From: Thermoleophilaceae bacterium
Lineage (GTDB): Bacteria; Actinomycetota; Thermoleophilia; Solirubrobacterales; Thermoleophilaceae
Assembly: GCA_030448005.1 (NCBI GenBank)
Contig: JAUJNT010000004.1
Location: 78,070 to 142,069, forward strand
Length of the DNA stretch: 64,000 nucleotides
Direction of reading: 5' to 3'
The position numbers and the translations under genes were made by a program. Below the pieces are notes generated by a model, which was not told where the DNA came from, ran no database searches, and saw only the letters and a list, made by a program, of their open reading frames with translations. Shown in pieces: positions 1-11,456 of the stretch (position 1 is its first letter; each line of letters begins with the position of its first letter).

Positions 1-136
1 AGTGGATCGCGCTTCACCGAAGTGGACGAGGACGAGGCCACGCATCTACCCAGCTCCGGAAGCTGGTCAGATGGTAATCCCGGCGGGCCGGAGATCGCCT
101 TCGGTGGCCCTGGGGCGAGCACCTCCCCCGCCGCCC

Positions 137-1198
137 TCAGCGCAGATAGATCGGGTTGGAGAGGATCCAGGTGCGCTGTGCCCCGAAGGCCTCAAGGCGA
201 GCCTCCACGCGATAGACCCCGGGGCCCGGCGCCCGCTCGACGAGCGCCTGCCCCGCGGAGCGGGCAAGCTCCCGCCCGTCACGCAGCAGGCGCATCTGCG
301 CCCGGCGGGGCAGCGACACGTGCAGGTCCCAATCGCCGGAATGGGCGGGCGCCTCCGCGCCCATCGGGAGCTCCGCGCCCTCCCACGAGGCGTGAAACCG
401 GAAGCCACGCGCCGGCGCAAACGCGTGGGCCGCGATGTAGCAGCGGCCCTCGCGTAGGGCGGTGTAGACCTGCCGGCTGTCGTGCTCGAGGTCGCCGGTC
501 AGGGGCTCCTCCGTCAGCAGGTGGGTTCGCAGCTGGCGAAAGGAGCGCGCGTACCCCATGACGCGGATCACGCGCCCGCGGACCCGCTTGCCGAACTGGT
601 GGGCGTCGAGGCCTCCTATCCCAACCACGCGTCGCCTCGCACCGAGGCGATCCCACTCCTCGAGGTTGCGCCGGGGCGGGTGGGTCACGTAGCGCTCGGG
701 ACGCGCGATGAAGCGCAGCGCCTCTCGCAGGCTCGCCACGGTCTGGCCGTTGTCGCTGAGAAAGCTCCAGACCTCGATGCCGTCGAGGCAGTCGAGGTCC
801 TCCCACCTCATCGAGACGCCCAGCGAGCCGTAGCGGCTGAAGCGCTGCGATCCCTCGGAGAAGGGGTGTGCGGCCACGCCGAGCCCTCCTGCGTCGCGCA
901 CCGCCTGTGCGATCTGCGCCGGGCCGAGCCCGGCGTGGCGGATCGCGCCGGGGGTGTCGAACGCAAGCATGTGGTTGCGATCGGGGGGCGAGATCTCGTG
1001 ACCTACCAGTACGAGCACAGAGCCGTGGTAGCCCTCCTCGCCCCGGCGGCGCGCCGCGAGGCTGTCGTGGTCGGTGAGCAGGACCACCTCGGCGCCCTCC
1101 CGCTCGGCCGCGCGCGCGATCTCGGACACGGTGCCCGTGCCATCCGAGTAGGTGGAGTGCACGTGCACGACGCAGGAGAGATCGTGGAGCTCCGGCAC
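137..1198 (-). CDS. PHP-domain metal-dependent hydrolase
   Basis: Predicted cytoplasmic PHP-superfamily phosphoesterase of about 353 residues. The N-terminus carries HVHSTYSDG, the first metal-binding HxH motif of the family, followed by LLTDHDS and, later, VAAHPFSEG and GIGGLDAHQFG, which supply further metal ligands. The family (CehA/McbA-like and histidinol-phosphatase-like proteins) uses a trinuclear metal site; the substrate cannot be read from the sequence. I prefer the GTG at 1198 because a TAGGCT -10-like hexamer (1211-1206) lies 7 bases before it. An ATG at 1222 in the same frame would add eight residues but would put that hexamer inside the gene. It is transcribed divergently from the MBL-fold gene. 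Family confident, start moderate, substrate unknown. Confidence 0.85.
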   Translation of the reverse strand: MPELHDLSCVVHVHSTYSDGTGTVSEIARAAEREGAEVVLLTDHDSLAARRRGEEGYHGSVLVLVGHEISPPDRNHMLAFDTPGAIRHAGLGPAQIAQAVRDAGGLGVAAHPFSEGSQRFSRYGSLGVSMRWEDLDCLDGIEVWSFLSDNGQTVASLREALRFIARPERYVTHPPRRNLEEWDRLGARRRVVGIGGLDAHQFGKRVRGRVIRVMGYARSFRQLRTHLLTEEPLTGDLEHDSRQVYTALREGRCYIAAHAFAPARGFRFHASWEGAELPMGAEAPAHSGDWDLHVSLPRRAQMRLLRDGRELARSAGQALVERAPGPGVYRVEARLEAFGAQRTWILSNPIYLR

Positions 1199-1205
1199 GC
1201 GACCG

Positions 1206-1215
1206 AGCCTAGCTT
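1206..1215. promoter_or_regulatory. Overlapping divergent -10-like hexamers
   Basis: TAGGCT on the minus strand and TAGCTT on the plus strand overlap here, between the PHP hydrolase and the MBL-fold gene. The minus hexamer sits 7 bases before the preferred GTG of the PHP gene, as in a leaderless promoter. The plus hexamer would give the MBL gene a leader of roughly 20 bases. No convincing -35 is visible on either side. This is inference from hexamer and spacing only. Confidence 0.35.
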
Positions 1216-1239
1216 TCCGCATGGGTACCCTTCCCGCCG

Positions 1240-2349
1240 ATGGCGGCCGTCGAGAACCCGGAGCCCGTGGGCCTGCGCCCCTTCCACGAGTTCGACGAGG
1301 CCAACGCCACCTGGCCGCGAGGGGACCGGCTCGAGGCCATCCGAACCGCGGCGGATGACTTTCGCCGGCGCTTCAAGGGGCAGGGCCAGGTCCGCGCGGT
1401 CCGCACGGTCGATCTGGTGAGCGCCGGCTATCCCACCCGCTACGCCTTCGGCGGCGCGGCCCGCGGAGGCCCGAACCCCTACGTGAACATCCTGAACCGC
1501 CTGGTGGTCGTGCAGTTCGAGGACTTCGAGGGACGCCCGCGCACGCTCTGCTGGGAGCCGACGGTGCCGGAGGGCTCGAGCGAGGCCCCGTTCTACGCGC
1601 AGCTGATCGAGCGCTACGGCGAGTGGCTCTCCCAAAACGTGCTGGCCAACCGGTACAACACGGTCGAGGGGGCGCTCTCGCAGTGCGGCCTGACCCCCGG
1701 CGACGTGGACTTCGTGGCCTTCGACCACCTGCACGTCCAGGACATGCGGATCCTCATGGGCACGACGCGGCCGGTGGAGGGCGAGTACGAGCCGCGCAAG
1801 CCGGTCTTCCCCAATGCCAGCTTCCTATGCCAGCGCAAGGAAGTGGACACACTGCGCTCGCCGCACCCGATGCAGTGGGCGTGGTATGTGCCCGGCGGGA
1901 TGGACCACGTGATCGAGGACAACCTGGTGCTGATCGACGGTGACGTCGAGCTTGGGGTCGGCATCGCGCTCGTTTCCACCCCGGGCCACACGGACGGCAA
2001 CCAGTCGCTCGTGGTGAACACGCCCGACGGGGTGTGGGTGTCCTCCGAGAACGGCGTGGCGGCCGACAACTGGCATCCGCACCTGTCCAAGATCCCGGGG
2101 GTGCGCAAGGAGGCGGAGCTGATGGGCCGCGAGGTGATTCTCAACTCCAACACGCTCGAGGACTCGATCGATCAGTACGACTCGATGGTCAAGGAGAAGG
2201 CCCTGGCGGACCCCAACCGTGCCGATCCCCGCTGGATGAACGTCTTTCCCTCTTCGGAGCTGCCCGCGTGGAAGCGCCAGTGGCCGATCGTGCCGAGCTT
2301 CACCTACGGGGGCATGAACTACGGCAGTATCGAGCCGGCCGCCTCCTAG
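1240..2349 (+). CDS. MBL-fold metallo-hydrolase-like protein
   Basis: A 369-residue protein with a metallo-beta-lactamase-like core. DHLHVQD at about residues 161-167 is a variant of the HxHxDH zinc motif that keeps HxH and an aspartate but not the final histidine. [11 protein letters not shown] near residue 248 matches the second metal-ligand region. The N-terminal 120 residues and a long C-terminal tail, unusually rich in tryptophan, proline and asparagine, fall outside the core fold. A hydrolase of unknown substrate, or a non-catalytic relative because of the altered motif. It is followed after 53 bases by aconitase but shows no sign of co-translation. Confidence 0.7.
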   Translation: MAAVENPEPVGLRPFHEFDEANATWPRGDRLEAIRTAADDFRRRFKGQGQVRAVRTVDLVSAGYPTRYAFGGAARGGPNPYVNILNRLVVVQFEDFEGRPRTLCWEPTVPEGSSEAPFYAQLIERYGEWLSQNVLANRYNTVEGALSQCGLTPGDVDFVAFDHLHVQDMRILMGTTRPVEGEYEPRKPVFPNASFLCQRKEVDTLRSPHPMQWAWYVPGGMDHVIEDNLVLIDGDVELGVGIALVSTPGHTDGNQSLVVNTPDGVWVSSENGVAADNWHPHLSKIPGVRKEAELMGREVILNSNTLEDSIDQYDSMVKEKALADPNRADPRWMNVFPSSELPAWKRQWPIVPSFTYGGMNYGSIEPAAS

Positions 2350-2402
2350 GCCGTGGCCGCGGGGCACCTCGTCGCATAAGTCCCCCTAGTAGCGTTCTCG
2401 CG

Positions 2403-5228
<2,826 letters not shown>

Positions 5229-5242
5229 GAGAATGGCCCACG

Positions 5243-6016
5243 CTACCGGCCCTTGAAGTGGGGCCGGCGCTTCTCGAGGAAGGCCCGCATTCCCTCGACG
5301 CGGTCCTCGGTGGCCATCGACAGCTCGTACAGGCGCCGCTCCTGGGCAAGCCCCGCCTCGAGCCCGGTCTCCTCGGCGGCGAGCACCGCCTGCTTTGCGA
5401 GCCGCGCCGCGATCGGCGGGCGGCGGGCCACCACCTGCGCCAGCTCGAGCGCCTGGGGGAGCCACTTGCGCTTCCGGGCCATCTGGTTCACGAGCCCGAG
5501 CGCCAGCGCCTCCTCGGCGTGGATGCGCCGGCCGGTGAGGATCAGCTCCATCGCTCGCTGCCTTCCCACCACGCGCGCGATGCGCTGCGTGGCCCCGCCG
5601 CCGGGAATGATCCCCAGCAGGATCTCCGGCTGGCCGAACTCGGCGGTCTCGCTGGCCACCACCAGGTCGCAGAGGAGGGCGAGCTCACAGCCACCCCCGA
5701 GGGCATAGCCCGAGACGGCGGCGATGAGAGGGGTCCCGCAGCCCGCCATGCGCGCCCAGAAGCGAGCCGAAGGTTGCAGGAGCGCGTCCCCGAAGCTCCG
5801 CTCGGCCATCACCCGGATGTCGTTCCCCGCTGCAAAGAAGTCATCCCCGCCCGCGATCACGATGCACTTGATCCCCGGGTCCGCGTCCCAGCGCTCCACC
5901 AGGGCCGCCAGTTGCTCCATCAGGTCGGGGGAGAGCGCGTTGCGCTCCTCCGGGCGGTTAAGGCGAGCGACCGCCACGCCCCCGTCCAGCTCCCCGAGGA
6001 CCGGATCCTCTGTCAC
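5243..6016 (-). CDS. Enoyl-CoA hydratase/isomerase family protein
   Basis: A 257-residue crotonase-fold enzyme, probably in beta-oxidation or a related acyl-CoA pathway. The oxyanion-hole segments are present: FFAAGNDIRVMAE (residues near 60-72) and SGYALGGGCELALLCD (near 103-118). The catalytic-glutamate region reads EFGQPEILLGIIPGGGATQR. The usual A-G-A-D-I appears as A-G-N-D-I. Both glutamates expected of a hydratase appear to be kept (GGGCE and QPEILLG), but substrate and exact reaction cannot be fixed. Convergent with acnA, leaving 14 bases between stops. Confidence 0.88.
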   Translation of the reverse strand: MTEDPVLGELDGGVAVARLNRPEERNALSPDLMEQLAALVERWDADPGIKCIVIAGGDDFFAAGNDIRVMAERSFGDALLQPSARFWARMAGCGTPLIAAVSGYALGGGCELALLCDLVVASETAEFGQPEILLGIIPGGGATQRIARVVGRQRAMELILTGRRIHAEEALALGLVNQMARKRKWLPQALELAQVVARRPPIAARLAKQAVLAAEETGLEAGLAQERRLYELSMATEDRVEGMRAFLEKRRPHFKGR

Positions 6017-6175
6017 GACACCATCGCGTTCGCGGCGGTGACCGAGCGGCCGGTGATGGGCAAGGGAGCCCCGCCGCGTGAAGCGTGGGTGTCCACCACC
6101 ATGACGGCTGATCGTACCCGCCGGCGCTTCGGTGTCCGCGGCCTTCCCCGGCCGGGCCGGCGCGCCCGCCGCTTC

Positions 6176-6181
6176 TAGACT
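6176..6181 (+). promoter_or_regulatory. -10 hexamer TAGACT of a probable leaderless promoter
   Basis: TAGACT stands exactly 6 bases before the GTG start of the small membrane protein, with no Shine-Dalgarno sequence in between. The same spacing recurs at other genes here (7443, 46276, 54196). No clear -35 is visible. Confidence 0.4.
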
Positions 6182-6187
6182 CGCGTC

Positions 6188-6580
6188 GTGGACGAGTTCG
6201 GGCTGTTCGTGTTCTTCGCCCTGGTAGTGCTCGTCCTCATCTTCCTGGCGATCGGCAGGTACTACCCGGGCTCGGGTGCCGAGCAGGTGGACTGGCGCCC
6301 TACCCGCTCTCCGGGGCTCGAGGCGGAGCTCGAGCTGGAGGACGTCGACCAGATGATCGAGGCCCAGAACGAGCGCCGCCGGGCGTCAGGGCGCGCGGAG
6401 ATCACCGAGCAAGACGTGCACGCGAAGGTGCGGGCCGACGAGCGCTGGCGCAGGGAGCAGGCCGACCGGTACGCCCAGGGGCCCTCTCTCACGATGACGA
6501 CGTGGAAGCCTGAAACGGCGACTGCGCGCCTCCCGAGGGTTCAGCCGCGGCACCGCGACGCCAACTTTAGGTTCCCCTGA
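6188..6580 (+). CDS. Small single-pass membrane protein, unknown function
   Basis: I do not recognise a named family. The 130-residue product has one hydrophobic helix right after the start (residues 6-22, FVFFALVVLVLIFLAIG), then an acidic and charged cytoplasmic region rich in Glu, Arg and Gln with coiled-coil character (DQMIEAQNERRRASG, ADERWRREQADRYAQ). The start is a GTG 6 bases after a TAGACT hexamer, suggesting a leaderless message. The last 30 residues are of lower complexity. A strong hairpin follows 45 bases after the stop. Confidence 0.7.
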   Translation: MDEFGLFVFFALVVLVLIFLAIGRYYPGSGAEQVDWRPTRSPGLEAELELEDVDQMIEAQNERRRASGRAEITEQDVHAKVRADERWRREQADRYAQGPSLTMTTWKPETATARLPRVQPRHRDANFRFP

Positions 6581-6624
6581 GGTGGAGGTCCCATCATCCT
6601 CGGAGCAGGAACCCCTCCAGCCGT

Positions 6625-6658
6625 ACGCGACCCCGGAGCCTCTGGCCCGGGGTCGCGT
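6625..6658 (+). terminator. Strong hairpin without U-tract
   Basis: Perfect 12-bp inverted repeat ACGCGACCCCGG / CCGGGGTCGCGT around a 10-base loop. It lies 45 bases after the stop of the small membrane protein gene. No T-run follows, as is common for actinobacterial terminators; it could also act as a transcript-stabilising end. Confidence 0.65.
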
Positions 6659-6707
6659 CAGTTATGGGGGGTCACTGCGGTCCGATGGGGTCGCTGCGGT
6701 CCGCCCG

Positions 6708-6744
6708 AGCCCGACTGGCTGCGACTGGTCTGCCGCCGTGGCCC
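6708..6744 (+). repeat. 37-bp direct repeat, copy 1
   Basis: Copy of a 37-bp segment found again at 7425-7461 with one mismatch (G at 6726, A at 7442). The core reads CTGCCGCCGTGGCCC. The second copy spans the promoter hexamer and start codon of the downstream Rossmann-type gene, so this copy looks like a duplicated 5' end left on the far side of an inserted or rearranged segment. Confidence 0.75.
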
Positions 6745-6781
6745 ACCTCCGCTCGCGTCTCGGTGCGGGGCCTCAGCCGAC

Positions 6782-7291
6782 CTAAGGGCTCAGGAGGGCC
6801 CGGGCCGGCGCGGAAGATGACGCCGCCTGGAAGCTCTCGGTGCGCTCGACCGCGTTCCTCCAGGCCGGCACCGTTCGATAGGTCCCTTCCTGGTCGGGCG
6901 AGGCGCCACAGCTCCCAGCTAAGCCGGCCACGCCCCAGATGGTTGCCTCGGGGAGTCGGGCGAGCATGGGTGAAAGGAGAAATACGATGTCCAGCCGCAA
7001 CTGCTCCATGCCGAGGTATTCGCCGTCCGTGTCGGTGAAGGAGAGTTGCCGCAGGAAGCCGACGACGTACGCGCTCGATCCGGCGTCGGGGGAAGGACCC
7101 CGGCTTCAGCTCCGCCATGCCTGCCTGAAAGAGCACCAGATCCTCGTCCTGGTAGGGATCGAGATCGGCGATCGGGCGCTCGGCGTACTCGCAGAACGCT
7201 CGCCACAGCGCGAGGAACTCGGGCTCTCCAGCGTCGCTCCGTGTGCGTCGAGCGTTTCCTCCAGCACGCGCTTGGCCTCGCTCGCGAGCAT
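6782..7291 (-). pseudogene. Frameshifted gene of unknown function
   Basis: Three consecutive reading frames join into one plausible protein of about 168 residues. The first part starts MLASEAKRVLEETLDAHG (ATG at 7291). The middle, after a shift near 7235, reads FLALWRAFCEYAERPIADLD and LVLFQAGMAELKPG. The end, after a shift near a CCCCC run around 7095, reads SSAYVVGFLRQLSFTDTDG and IVFLLSPMLARLPEATIWG. Codon use and continuity show that it was or is one gene. I do not recognise the family. It lies between two 37-bp direct repeats, so either real decay or sequence errors are possible. Confidence 0.55.
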
Positions 7292-7424
7292 CGGGGAAGC
7301 GCCCGTGTCGCCTGTCTCGTTCAGAAGTCCTCGATGATGGTCGCCGCGGGTCTGAAGGTCGGGAGCGGAGTTGGCTTGCCACGTCAGTGTGGCACCTGGT
7401 TGTCCTCCAAGCGGCCCCTGAGCC

Positions 7425-7461
7425 AGCCCGACTGGCTGCGACTAGTCTGCCGCCGTGGCCC
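7425..7461 (+). repeat. 37-bp direct repeat, copy 2
   Basis: Second copy of the segment at 6708-6744, 717 bp downstream, one mismatch. It includes TAGTCT (7443-7448), 6 bases before the GTG start at 7455, so the repeat carries the promoter -10 and start codon of the following gene. Confidence 0.75.
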
Positions 7462-7945
7462 GAATCCTGATCGTCGGCTGTGGGTGCCGCGGCCGGGAGC
7501 TGGCGACGGCTCTTGTCGAGGAGGGCCATCGGGTGCGCGGCACCACCCGGGAGCCGGACCGCCTCGAGGTCATCGAGTCGGTCTGCGGGGAGGCGGCGCT
7601 GGCAGATCCCGACCTGCTCGGGACGCTGCTGCCCCTGCTCGAAGGAGTGAGCGTCGTCTGCTGGCTGATGGGGAGCGCCGGCGGCCCCGCCGACTCGGTA
7701 GCCGCCCTGCTGCGGGCCGCGGCTGGCCTCGCTGCTCGCCAAGCTCGTGGACACGCCCGTCCGGGGCCTGGTCTACGAGGCGGCCGGCACGGTTGCCGCC
7801 CCGCTGCTCTCGGAGGGGGGTCATCGCTCGTGCCGCGGCGGTCACCTACCGGATGCCCGTGCAGGTGGTCGAGCAGCACCCGAAGGACCCACCCGCGTGG
7901 GTGAACGCGATGCGGTCGGCCGTGGAATTCGTCCTCAGCGCGTGA
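7455..7945 (+). pseudogene. Frameshifted NAD(P)-binding Rossmann-fold protein
   Basis: The start (GTG) gives ARILIVGCGCRGRELATAL and VEEGHRVRGTTREPDRL, a classical nucleotide-binding N-terminus like that of NAD-dependent epimerases and saccharopine-reductase-like proteins. A shift near 7720 is needed to reach LASLLAKLVDTPVRGLVYEA. A second, in a run of G at about 7814-7820, reaches VIARAAAVTYRMPVQVVEQ and the C-terminus ending AVEFVLSA. Joined, it gives a protein of about 163 residues. The G-run shift looks like a base-count error; the gene may be intact in the organism. TAGTCT lies 6 bases before the start. Confidence 0.6.
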
Positions 7946-7961
7946 GCCGCAGCGGCGCTGA

Positions 7962-9554
7962 TCAGCCGCCGAGGGCGAGCACGCCGGCGAGCGCGGCGAT
8001 CACGACCGCCACCGATAGCACTGCCACGAGCGGCCCGATGGCGGTCCAGACGCTCTCGCTCTCGAGCGACCGGTGCGCCGCCATAGACGGACGCCGAGCG
8101 TCGCTGCTCCAGGGGTTTGGCGTGGCGGCCGGTGGCGGGAAGGCGGGCACCCGCGGGCGCGGTGGGCCTGAGCTCGACGGTGCGGGCGAATGCGGTGCCG
8201 ACGGCGCGTCGGTCGGCGGAATCGAAGGCACCGTCGGCGCGGCCGCCGGAGGGTCCAGGGGAACGGGCGGCACTGGCGCTGGAGGCGCGGCACGCAGCGG
8301 CGGGGGCGGTGCGGCTCCAAGCGGAGGTGAGGGCCTGAGCGCCGGACGCGGGGACGGGTCGGCCGAGAGTGGTGTGCGCGGGGGCGAGGGCGCCGCGGGG
8401 GTCCAGAGCGTTGCCGAGGGTCGCCGCCGGGCGGTGGGCACGGCCGCAGCCGGTCGCTCCTCGCGCCCGGGCGGCGGCTGCTCGACTTGTGCCGGCGGGT
8501 GCTCGGCGGGCGAGGCCGGCGGGTCCTCGAGTGCCGGGGCCTTTTGCTCGGCCGGTGGCTCCTCGGCGGCGGCCGGTGGCTCCTCGGGGGCGGCCGGTGG
8601 CTCCTCGGCGGCGGCCGGCGGCTCCTCCGCTCGAGTCAGCTCTTCCTCTGGTTCGCCCGCCGGCTCCTCGTCCTGGGCCCGAGCCGGCTCGAGTCGGATC
8701 GGCTCCTCCTGGCGCTCGGCTTGCGGCTGCTCCAGTTGGGCCGGCTGCACCTCGGGCTCGCCGGACTGCCCCTCCAGTTGGGCGGGTTGGGCCTCGGGCT
8801 CGCCGGACTCTCCCTGGAGCTGGGCGGGCTGGGCGTCGGGCTCGCCGGACTGCCCCTCGAGTTGGGCCGGCCGGGCGTTGGGCTCGCCGGGCTGCCCCTC
8901 GAGCTGAGCCGGCTGGGCCTCGGCGGGGGGCAGCGCGTCCTGCGAGGAATCCGGGGAGGGCAGCGCCTCCGGTTCGACAGCGGCGGGCAGGATCGGCGTC
9001 TCGACTGCGCGGAGCACAGGGGGCCCGGAGGGTGATTCCGCCTCAACATCCGTCTTGACCTCCCCCACAGGTGGCGCGCTGTCCGGCTCAGGCTCGGCGG
9101 CTGACTGTGCCTCGACGAAGCCGGCCACCAGCGAATCTTGGGACTGCGCGAGGCGGCGCTCGTGCTCGACGCAGCGCCCGCAGTTGGCCAGGTGCACTTC
9201 GAGCCGTGCGGGGCCGGGATCCTCGAGCGCGTCGTCGAGCCGGTCGGAGATCAGGCGCTCGGCCCGCTCACACCAGCCGCTGCCCGGAAGCGGGTACAGC
9301 CTCCGCCGCAGGGCCTTGCGGCCGCGGGCGAGCGCCTCGGCGAGGTCCTCGCCCGACAGGCCGGCGACCTCTTCCGGTTCGGAGGCGGTGCCGACCTCCT
9401 TGCGGGAGAGCCCGACCAGCGCCACCATGGCAAGCGCTCCCGCGGCCCGCCCGTCCAGGCCCGGCAGCTCCCGCGTGACGTAGCGGAAGGCCTCAGCCGG
9501 GGCTATCGGTCCCGGAGGGCGCGAGGGAACCGGCCGAAGCGGAGCTCGTTCCAT
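7962..9554 (-). CDS. Anti-sigma-factor-like protein with zinc finger, repeat-rich linker and C-terminal membrane helix
   Basis: About 530 residues. The N-terminal region (residues 15-85) resembles sigma region 4-like helices. Next comes HLANCGRCVEHERRL near residue 130, an HxxxCxxC zinc finger of the anti-sigma (zf-HC2) type. A long Pro/Glu-rich linker contains about five copies of a 14-15 residue unit (PAQLEGQSGEP, encoded at roughly 8720-8920) and several EEPPAA units (8560-8640). A single hydrophobic helix (LVAVLSVAVVIAALAGVLAL) ends the protein. Probably a membrane-tethered regulator that holds a sigma factor. No sigma gene is adjacent. The start overlaps the end of the YbdK-like gene by 62 bases, so a later start is possible. 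Confidence 0.6.
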   Translation of the reverse strand: MERAPLRPVPSRPPGPIAPAEAFRYVTRELPGLDGRAAGALAMVALVGLSRKEVGTASEPEEVAGLSGEDLAEALARGRKALRRRLYPLPGSGWCERAERLISDRLDDALEDPGPARLEVHLANCGRCVEHERRLAQSQDSLVAGFVEAQSAAEPEPDSAPPVGEVKTDVEAESPSGPPVLRAVETPILPAAVEPEALPSPDSSQDALPPAEAQPAQLEGQPGEPNARPAQLEGQSGEPDAQPAQLQGESGEPEAQPAQLEGQSGEPEVQPAQLEQPQAERQEEPIRLEPARAQDEEPAGEPEEELTRAEEPPAAAEEPPAAPEEPPAAAEEPPAEQKAPALEDPPASPAEHPPAQVEQPPPGREERPAAAVPTARRRPSATLWTPAAPSPPRTPLSADPSPRPALRPSPPLGAAPPPPLRAAPPAPVPPVPLDPPAAAPTVPSIPPTDAPSAPHSPAPSSSGPPRPRVPAFPPPAATPNPWSSDARRPSMAAHRSLESESVWTAIGPLVAVLSVAVVIAALAGVLALGG

Positions 9555-10689
9555 CACGGTCAGGATAGCCCTCGCTGCAGAACTGCTCGGCGAGGGTCCG
9601 GACCAGGCCCTTGAGACGGTCGCCGCGCCGCGCGAGGTCGAGCTGGCGCAGCGCACCCGTGTGCTCTCCCATCCTCGGGATGGGGGCCAGCTCCCGCTCG
9701 CAGCCGAGCGCCTCGGCGTGGGGGAGGCACGCGTCCAGCAGGCTCCGGAGCTGCTCGCGAGCGGGCACGCGGCGCTCGGTCACCGGGTCGATCAGCTCGG
9801 CGTTCATGCCGTCGCGCGCGGCGAGGAAACGGTTCTCGTCCAGCACCTCCTGCGCGGCCACGAGCCGGTCGGGCAAGTAGCCCTCCACGATCTCGAGGCG
9901 GGCGATGCACTGAACGAGCGCGGCCAGGGCGGTCGTCTCGGCCACGGTGGTCTGGGCGTCGAGGATCCGTACCTCCACCGTGCCGAGGGGCGGCTGGGGC
10001 CTGACGTCCCACCACAGGAAGGTGGGGTCAGGGAACGCGTCGCATCGCATCAGGAGGCCCACGGTCTCGGCCCAGTCGGCGTAGCTCTCGAAGGCGCGCG
10101 GGATCCCGACCCGGGGGAAGGCCTGGAAGAGCGGCGTGCGCGCGGAGCCCAGGCCGGTGTCCCGGCCCTGCCAGAAGGGCGAGTTCACCGACAGCGCGAG
10201 CAGCAGCGGCAGGTGGCCCCGGATGCGGTTGGCCAGGCGCAGGCCGTCCTCCGGGTCCTCGACGCCCACGTGCACGTGCAGGGCGAAGGTGGGCTCGCGG
10301 CGCGCAAGCTCGCGCATGGAGCCGTACACCAGCTTGTATCGCTCGCCAGTGGATACCACCGTCTCGTGCCAGACGGTCGAGGGGTGGGTGGCCGCGCTGG
10401 CGCACGCCAGCCCCATCGGGACGAGCTCGTCCTCCAGCATGCGGCGCAGGCCCAGGAGCTCGCGGCCGAGGCCGCCAGCGCGCTCGTGCACCGTCGTGCT
10501 GAGCTCGAGGACAGAGCGGTGGGTCTCCGGGGTGACGCGCTCGGAGAGCTCCTCGGACAGCATGGGAAGCACCCGGTCGATCTGCTGGGCCAGCGACCAG
10601 TCGTGCGGGTTGAGGAGCATCACCTCCTCCTCGACGCCAAGCGTGTACTCGCGGCCGCGCCTCCAGGTCGCCCAATCGGGAAGCGTCAT
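9493..10689 (-). CDS. YbdK-like carboxylate-amine ligase (GCS2 family)
   Basis: A 398-residue member of the glutamate-cysteine ligase 2 family, which joins a carboxylate, classically the gamma-carboxyl of glutamate, to an amine with ATP. Diagnostic segments are YTLGVEEEVMLLNP at the N-terminus, FALHVHVGVEDPEDGLR near residue 135, LSVNSPFWQGRDTGLGSART near 165-185, and WWDVRPQPPLGTVEVRILD near 225. The start ATG overlaps the stop of the glutamine-amidotransferase gene (ATGA), so the two are translationally coupled. With the ATP-grasp gene upstream it forms a three-gene amidoligase operon. True substrates are unknown; glutathione synthesis is not implied. Confidence 0.85.
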   Translation of the reverse strand: MTLPDWATWRRGREYTLGVEEEVMLLNPHDWSLAQQIDRVLPMLSEELSERVTPETHRSVLELSTTVHERAGGLGRELLGLRRMLEDELVPMGLACASAATHPSTVWHETVVSTGERYKLVYGSMRELARREPTFALHVHVGVEDPEDGLRLANRIRGHLPLLLALSVNSPFWQGRDTGLGSARTPLFQAFPRVGIPRAFESYADWAETVGLLMRCDAFPDPTFLWWDVRPQPPLGTVEVRILDAQTTVAETTALAALVQCIARLEIVEGYLPDRLVAAQEVLDENRFLAARDGMNAELIDPVTERRVPAREQLRSLLDACLPHAEALGCERELAPIPRMGEHTGALRQLDLARRGDRLKGLVRTLAEQFCSEGYPDRDGTSSASAGSLAPSGTDSPG

Positions 10690-11456
10690 GCCGCCCGCCT
10701 CCCTGCGGCGCGCGCCTCGAAGGCGATGGCGGCGCCCACCAGCCAGGCGAACAGGGCCGCCTGCGAGCGCCGCTCGGTCAGCAACTCGGCGTGCCACTGG
10801 ACGCCCAGCAGGTAGTCGCGGCCGGGCGCCTCGATCCCCTCGATCACGCCGTCGGGAGACCATGCCACCGCGCGCAGGCCGGTGCCGAGGCGGTTCACCG
10901 CCTGGTGATGGAAGGAGTTCACCCGCGCTCGTGTGCGCCCCATCGTTCGCGCCAGCCGGCTGCCGCGAGCGATCGTCACGCCGTGCGTGACCGCGCTGCC
11001 GGCCGCGTCCTGTCGGTGATCGATGGTCACCCCCGGCCGGTCGGGAAGGTGCTGGTGGAGGCTGCCGCCGCGCGCGACGTTGAGTGCCTGAGCGCCGCGG
11101 CATATGGCCAGTATCGGAAGCCCGCGCGCATCGGCGCAGCGGGCGAGCTCCAGCTCGAAGCGGTCGAGCTCTGGCTCGACTGGCCCCAGCTCGGGGTGCC
11201 GGCGCTCACGGTATGCGCTCGGATCGAGGTCCGGGCCGCCCGAGAGGCAGACTCCGGACAGGCGGTCGAGCATGGGCTCCACCGCATCGAGGTCGAGGGG
11301 AGGCATTACCACGGGTAGGCCGCCGGCCACCTCGACCGCATGCAGGTAGGTCAGCCCGAGCGCCATCTCCCGGCGGGGCGGCTCGCCCTGGGGGATCTGG
11401 AGTACCTGCTCGCCCACGCGGACCTCGGAGGTGGTCACCCCGATGAGCGGCCTCAT
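10686..11456 (-). CDS. Class I glutamine amidotransferase-like hydrolase (gamma-glutamyl-GABA hydrolase type)
   Basis: About 256 residues of the peptidase C26 / PuuD type, which cleaves gamma-glutamyl amide bonds. The nucleophile elbow is PILAICRGAQALNVARGG; the catalytic His-Glu region is LLGVQWHAELL near the end, where the motif H-A-E keeps the expected His and Glu. The N-terminus MRPLIGVTTSEV is typical. The ATG overlaps the proposed TGA of the upstream ATP-grasp gene and its own stop overlaps the YbdK start, giving a tightly coupled operon. In this setting it may process or recycle a gamma-glutamyl product made by the two ligases. Confidence 0.85.
   Translation of the reverse strand: MRPLIGVTTSEVRVGEQVLQIPQGEPPRREMALGLTYLHAVEVAGGLPVVMPPLDLDAVEPMLDRLSGVCLSGGPDLDPSAYRERRHPELGPVEPELDRFELELARCADARGLPILAICRGAQALNVARGGSLHQHLPDRPGVTIDHRQDAAGSAVTHGVTIARGSRLARTMGRTRARVNSFHHQAVNRLGTGLRAVAWSPDGVIEGIEAPGRDYLLGVQWHAELLTERRSQAALFAWLVGAAIAFEARAAGRRAA

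Noticed and set aside
1-136. Possible gene fragment at the left edge
   Set aside because: Open frames here give Arg/Pro-rich products without recognisable motifs, and the only confident gene ends at 137.
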